Shown: positions 59,101 through 64,000 of the stretch, piece by piece | Position numbering within the stretch: position 1 is the stretch's first letter | Layout of the letters: each line of letters starts with the position of its first letter | Assembly: GCF_002234675.1 (NCBI RefSeq) | Contig: NC_019867.2 | Location: forward strand, 28,757,166 to 28,821,165 | Reading direction: 5' to 3' | Length of the DNA: 64,000 nucleotides | From: Oryzias latipes | Lineage: Eukaryota; Chordata; Actinopteri; Beloniformes; Adrianichthyidae | Notes under the pieces: model-generated | Seen by the model: only the letters and a program-made list of their open reading frames with translations | The model's database searches: none | Told to the model about the DNA's origin: nothing | Made by a program: the position numbers and the translations under genes

Positions 59101-61800
59101 CAGCTCCGTTGGTCCTGCTCCACAAGAATGAAGATGATGAGATGATGCCTATTGCCATTCAGGTGAACAGAAACTTCAGGAAGGTTTTCCTCAGAAAAAG
59201 ACATTTGTATTATTTCAACAAAAAGCTACAAGAACATGGCAGTTGGAGAAGAAGGAAGACTGGAGTCAGACATCTTTGTTGTTCTCTGACAGGACCAGGA
59301 GTCAGATCCTCCATGGATTTAATCATCACATGACACTTGTTGATATCTCTGCAGCTAAAACAGGAACCAGGAGAGGACAACCCCATCTTCTTCCCCACGG
59401 ATTCAGAGTATGACTGGCTGTTGGCCAAGACGTATGTGAAGAGCGCAGACTCCAACCTGCATGAGCTCAACTATCACCTGCTGCGCACCCACCTGCTGGC
59501 TGAGGTGTTTGCGGTTTCTCTGCAGCGCAACCTTCCCAGAGTTCACCCTGTTTACAAGGTACCTGAAGCTGATCCGTCACCATGTTGATGTACTCTTTCT
59601 GGATCTTCATAACTTTTCCTGTCTCCATTTCAGCTCCTCATCCGTCACACACGCTACACCCTGCAGATCAATGTCTTGGCTCGAAACTCGCTTATCTCAG
59701 AGAGTGGAACTATTACCCTGGTGAGTGAACTGCAGAAGATTTCTTCAGCATTTGTGGGTCATCTGAAGTCTCTAACTTTGCTTTGATTGCCTGTTTAGTA
59801 CACAGCATCTGGTGGAAAGGGCATGCTGACCCTCTTGGACAGGAGTGTCTCCTCCATGAGCTACAGATCCCTCTGCATACCTGATGACATCATTGATCGC
59901 GGCCTGGAAGATGTGCCCAACTTCTACTACAGGGACGATGGGCTGAAGCTGTGGAACATCATGCAAAGGTTGGTAGTTTCCATAACTAATGAAACATTTA
60001 GAAGCTGGGTTTAACATAAATAATGTTTAGAATCCCTTCAGGGCTGAAGTGACAAAAGAGAAAGTGCAGAATTCTGTTACTGCTGGGTCATTTTCTCGAT
60101 GGGAAAATAGATTATGAGTTTGTAAAAGTTTGAATCATTAATTTATCCAATCATTCAACAACTTCCAAGACATGTTGGATTATATGGAAAGCCAAGAAGG
60201 TTCTAGAATGGATTAATTATCCAAAACCGGCAGAAACCACACCCACCACCAAGAAATAAATCACTAACTAACCTATAGGACAGGGGTGTCAAACTCATTT
60301 TCACCGAGGGCCACATCAGTATAACGGCTGTCTTCAAAGGGCCAGATATAACTTATACATGTAACTAAATGTAATGAAAAATAAACATAACTACTCCCTA
60401 ATGTTAAATAACTGATTTTTTATTTACTATAACTTTTTAAAGTGACAATTACAGTTGCATAGAAAACATAGGTTTGCTTGTTTCTCTAGCATAAATCCTT
60501 TAGATATGAATAAATACACACAATTTTTATTCTAAGAAATTTAAAAGTATTATACATAAAATGACAAGGCGGGCCACATTTGGCCCGTGGGCCTTGAGTT
60601 TGACACATGCTGTAGGAGAAGCGGCAAACCTCATGAAGAGGCATTACGATTGGGATTAGAATATTCAAACAATGACAAAACACAATATACTGGACTCAAA
60701 CTTCAGGTGGAAATGCATGTTGTTGACAGTTTGTGTTCTTCTCCAAGGTTTGTTCACGGCATCCTCAGCTTCTACTACAAGACCGACTGCATGGTCCAGA
60801 ATGATGCTGAGCTGCAGAACTGGATCCAGGAGATCTTTGAAAATGGCTTTCTGAGATGCAATGAGACTGGTGGGTGGATTTTATGAAGTTGGAGATAAAT
60901 ACATTCCATCAGTTAATGGTTGATCTGATCTTAACCGCTGTAAGTGAAAACGTTTTTCCTCCTAATCCTCAGGAATCCCACAGAAGTTCACCACTGTGGC
61001 TGAGCTGGTCAAGTTTGTTACCATGGTGATGTTCACCTGCTCTGCACAGCATGCCGCTGTTAACACTGGACAGGTGAGTCTTCATCATTCAAAAGAGATC
61101 CTGGTTTCTATGTGTGAGAGATTTCTTGAAAATAAGGAGGAAATCTTCGACTGAAATCATCAGAGCTTTACTTTCTTATGAAGTTTACCTGATGTCCATC
61201 CTTTTCTTTAAAGTATCTGAGGCATATTTTTTTTTACCAATAATCCTCTTGGCCTCTGATTCAAATGCTACTTTTACTGCAGTATGACCTTTACGGCTGG
61301 ATGCCCAATGGCCCCTCCACCATGCAGGAACCCCCTCCAACCCATAAGGGTAAAGCAGATGAAGCCAGCTTCCTGTCCACTCTACCAGACGTTCAGACTA
61401 CAGTACACATTTTGGCTACCGTCTGGCTGCTCAGTATGCAGTCCTCTGACGCGGTAAGAGAACAGGGGTTATGATGCCATCTTAATTCTCTGAACCCTGA
61501 TCACTTCAATCGTTGTTACCATGGTGACACTCCAGAACCACCATGCACTGCAGGGAAGACCCAGTTTTCTTCCTGCTTTTGATAGAAATGTGTGACTGAA
61601 AATGTCTGTGTTCTCCACAGCGATACCTTCATGATTTTGTGGAGGAGCATTTCACCGAGGACTTTCCGAAGTACAAGGTCACCACGTTCCAACGAGATCT
61701 CATTAAGCTCAGTGAAGACATCAAGGACAGAAATGAAAATCTGAAGTTGCCGTACACCTTTCTGGACCCAAAGTTGGTGGAGAACAGTGTAGCCATTTGA
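56173..61800 (+). CDS. Arachidonate-type lipoxygenase, epidermal (ALOXE3/ALOX12B-like) subfamily
   Basis: Complete, 668 aa. Fourteen exons: 56173-56322, 56470-56671, 56761-56842, 57088-57210, 57292-57395, 58739-58905, 59019-59162, 59355-59558, 59634-59720, 59799-59968, 60748-60869, 60973-61073, 61283-61453 and 61621-61800. It has an N-terminal PLAT domain (about 2-115) and the catalytic domain. All iron ligands are present: H360 and H365 ([11 protein letters not shown]), H545 and N549 ([12 protein letters not shown]), and the C-terminal I668 (ENSVAI). The stereo-control residue is Ala408 (INVLAR), the S-type or eLOX3-type state. [13 protein letters not shown] and TLPDVQTT resemble human ALOXE3 more than ALOX5. 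Lipoxygenases insert O2 into polyunsaturated fatty acids; ALOXE3 enzymes mainly isomerise hydroperoxides to hepoxilin-type epoxyalcohols, so the reaction here is not certain. The start was chosen at MTVEYQVTV, where PLAT homology begins. Confidence 0.93.
60281..60609. mobile_element. Short hAT-type MITE in lipoxygenase intron 10
   Basis: Ends CAGGGGTGTCAAACTC and GAGTTTGACACATG, with octamers CTATAGGA (60273-60280) and CTGTAGGA (60610-60617), 7 of 8 identical. Subterminal GGGCCACAT and GGCCCGTGGGCC stretches are typical of a very common fish hAT MITE. 329 bp, no coding capacity. Confidence 0.85.
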
Positions 61801-61983
61801 ACCCTCAGAAACCTGTTGGTTTCCACAAATGGAAATTTCTTCAATTAGGACTTAGAAACTAAAGTCGCCTCTTTTCTTTTTCATAGGTCTTTGCACATCC
61901 ACACATTCCTAATATTAAGAACATAGATAACCATATTGATTTGATATGATTTATTGATTTATTTCAAGCATTGTAGTCAAAGC

Positions 61984-61989
61984 AATAAA
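61984..61989 (+). terminator. Candidate poly(A) signal of the lipoxygenase gene
   Basis: AATAAA 184 bp after the stop. I saw no canonical hexamer between the stop at 61800 and this one. It lies just inside the segment duplicated at 43878, so the gene may use a signal supplied by the duplication. Confidence 0.4.
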
Positions 61990-62863
61990 GAATTTACACA
62001 TTTTTATCAAACTCATTACAGAAATGTTGAAATGCATAGATTAAAAAGACAGAAAAACAAACAAACAAAAAAGTCACTTAAATCACATTTGCTTAATTAA
62101 ATACACTGATCATTAACTAAATTCAAGTAGAGCTTGATTTATTGCTTGAAAAGGAGTCAAAAGAAGCAAATTTATTTAACCCTTGTGCTGTCCTATGACC
62201 CCACCCTTACATTGGCGTGTTCTCCCTACCATAAATGCTAAAACAATAAACTAATTCAACTATGATCTAAGTTTCTTGCATCTTTTTGTCTAGTTTGTTC
62301 ATTAATTAATGTTTTGAATATTTGTTCTTTGTACCACAATATCACCATGAGAAACCTCAATATGACTTCACAGTAAAGAAAACAGTTCTTTGTGTTTATT
62401 TTGGGTAAAGATAGAGAGAGTTTATAAGCCGGATCTTCTTGTTCGCTAAATATCCAAAATCATAGAAGTCTGTGGAGCCCAGAATCACTGTTCTCACTGT
62501 TGTCGAGTGGAGGGCCTCAGTTTATTAATGATAATCTCATATAATATAATCAGCTGCTTTAAATGTGGGTACTATTATTTCCAGTCATTGATAGATAAAT
62601 GATGACTGAACAACCAAGAGACGTGCATTGGGTAAGACTTAATGAGCCTGTCTTACAAAAAGGAGTTCCTCTACTCTGGATAAGAGTGGCAACTTTGAGG
62701 TCTGTTAACCAAAAATAATCCAAAGAGAGAGAGTGAAGCAAACAAGAGCAAATGCACGCAACAAATTCTCTAAGGCAGACAAAACACTTGCTCCCTTTCT
62801 ACTTCTCTGACCAGACACAATTAACATATTTTAATGTACTGGTATAATCATTTTGATTTACGA

Positions 62864-63075
62864 TTAACCCTTGTGCTATCTTAGATGACCCACCCTTACT
62901 TTGACGTGTTCTCCCTACCATGACAAAGGTGGATAAAGGTGGAAAGATTTCATATAGACTATGGACACCAGTGAAGATCAAGAAATCATTGAAGAAAAAA
63001 GGTTCAGAGCACTGTCTAGTGGGTCTAGATGACCCCACTTCCAATAGTAAAGTGCCTAGGATAGCACAAGGATTA
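62864..63075. mobile_element. piggyBac-like palindromic MITE, copy 3
   Basis: Counterpart of 46537-46748 inside segmental duplication copy 2. Left end TTAACCCTTGTGCTATC and right end GATAGCACAAGGATTA are near-perfect inverted repeats. A left-end-only fragment of the family is at 62179-62231. Confidence 0.7.
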
Positions 63076-63404
63076 CATCAAGTGATAGGCATACCTTACC
63101 AGGAGGTGGCCTCAGGGTAGACTTAGGACACACAGGAGTGATTCTGTCTCTGCTGGATGAAATATCGGATTTCCATAGGATCAGAATTCCTTTTATTGTC
63201 ATTGTTGCACAAGAAGCTTGTGACACAACGAAAGTCTCTGTGCTCTCCAGCTGTTTAAAAAATGATAAAAGTCAGGTTGACTATAGAATAAATATTAAAT
63301 ATAGAACTAAAAAGTTAAGAACAGAAAAAATGTAAAGTAAAAAAACATACATTTATAGATAAAACATGTGTTGCACATAAACATTATCTCACTTCCATAC
63401 TTCC

Positions 63405-63555
63405 TGAGGTCACCAGCAGCTTCCTTTCCAGGTTGTTCCTCCTGAGTTTTCTTAGGAAGCAGAGATGCTGGGCCTTCTCCACTGCCGCTGTGGTGTTTTC
63501 AGTCCAGGAGAGATCCTCAGTGATCTGCACGCCCAGGTAGCTAAAAGAGTGAACC
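63405..63555 (-). pseudogene. Non-LTR retrotransposon reverse-transcriptase fragment, copy 2
   Basis: Same LGVQITEDLSW and FLRKLRRNNLERK stretch as 47078-47228, carried along in segmental duplication copy 2. Too short to be functional. Confidence 0.75.
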
Positions 63556-64000
63556 CTCTCCACGCATGTCTATTGATGTACAGTGGGAGTCTGAAACTAT
63601 ACGTGATCAGACCCAACTTCTGATCATGTGATCAGATCAGGACATCTGTAGTCGCTGCACTAACCTCTTTGTGTTCATTTGTGTGCAGGTCCAAGGACAT
63701 TACTTTAGAAGGGCTTTCTCAAAAAAACGGTTTGGTTGTTTCTGAGATTGGAGCCATTTCTGTTTCACAGGGATGCAGTGACCTCAACTCTTTGGGTTTT
63801 TAGCAAAACAACCTCAACTTGTTGAGAACCACCAATGATTGTTTTCATGTTAAATTTGAGTTTTCTTACAGTTCAACCCTCCTCCTTTATCCGGGCTTGG
63901 GACCGGCAGAGTTCTTGTAAAAAGACACTCTGGCGGAGTTACTTTTTTTGTGTGGGAAGCCGGAGCACCCGGAGAAAAACCCACTAATGAATGGAAGAGC

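Larger units (their letters stand above)
61971..64000. repeat. Segmental duplication, copy 2 (runs off the window)
   Basis: Direct repeat of 43878-47683, starting 171 bp after the lipoxygenase stop and still matching at the last base. At 62231 the MITE left end is cut after TTCTCCCTACC and joins sequence equivalent to 45886, which suggests a deletion in this copy. The small ORFs in both copies are shared repeat sequence. Confidence 0.9.

Overview
The window is vertebrate nuclear DNA, almost certainly from a ray-finned (teleost) fish. Exons are short and bounded by GT/AG, the proteins are recognisable vertebrate orthologs, and introns and spacers are full of fish-type DNA transposons (hAT, Tc1/mariner, pogo/Tigger-like, piggyBac-like MITEs). 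The species cannot be named from this sequence. By splicing in frame I could rebuild four multi-exon genes and one single-exon gene. Every exon phase agrees, and none of these five reading frames needs a correction.

Layout. (1) 920-8387 (+) is the 3' end of wdfy3 (ALFY): the last ten exons, with WD40 repeats, the LIR motif and the FYVE finger. A long 3' UTR ends near an AATAAA at 10505. (2) 12299-32806 (+) is complete cds1, CDP-diacylglycerol synthase, with 13 exons and 451 aa; wdfy3 and cds1 are also neighbours on human 4q21. (3) 37452-42364 (-) is complete tmem175, the lysosomal K+/H+ channel, with 10 exons and 515 aa, tail-to-tail with cds1. (4) 42.6-64 kb is a rearranged accessory region. 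It holds an intronless Pim-family kinase gene (48544-49683, -), three partial or broken copies of an unrecognised Ser/Pro-rich gene (43.6, 51.3 and 52.2 kb, -), and a complete 14-exon, 668-aa lipoxygenase gene of the epidermal eLOX type (56173-61800, +). A direct segmental duplication links 43.9-47.7 kb with 62.0-64.0 kb, where it runs to the window edge.

Functional links. wdfy3 and tmem175 both act in the autophagy-lysosome system. cds1 acts at the ER, making CDP-diacylglycerol for phosphoinositide resynthesis. The lipoxygenase oxidises polyunsaturated fatty acids. Nothing in the sequence shows these genes are co-regulated, and I read the order as inherited synteny plus local duplication.

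I found no convincing novel biochemical system. The most interesting material is: the duplicated, frameshifted unknown gene family beside the Pim-like kinase; an inverted pair of RFX X-box-like sites upstream of that kinase; a lipoxygenase whose first canonical poly(A) signal lies inside the segmental duplication; several nested transposon insertions with readable target-site duplications; and a Phe-to-Tyr change in the first FSD motif of Tmem175.
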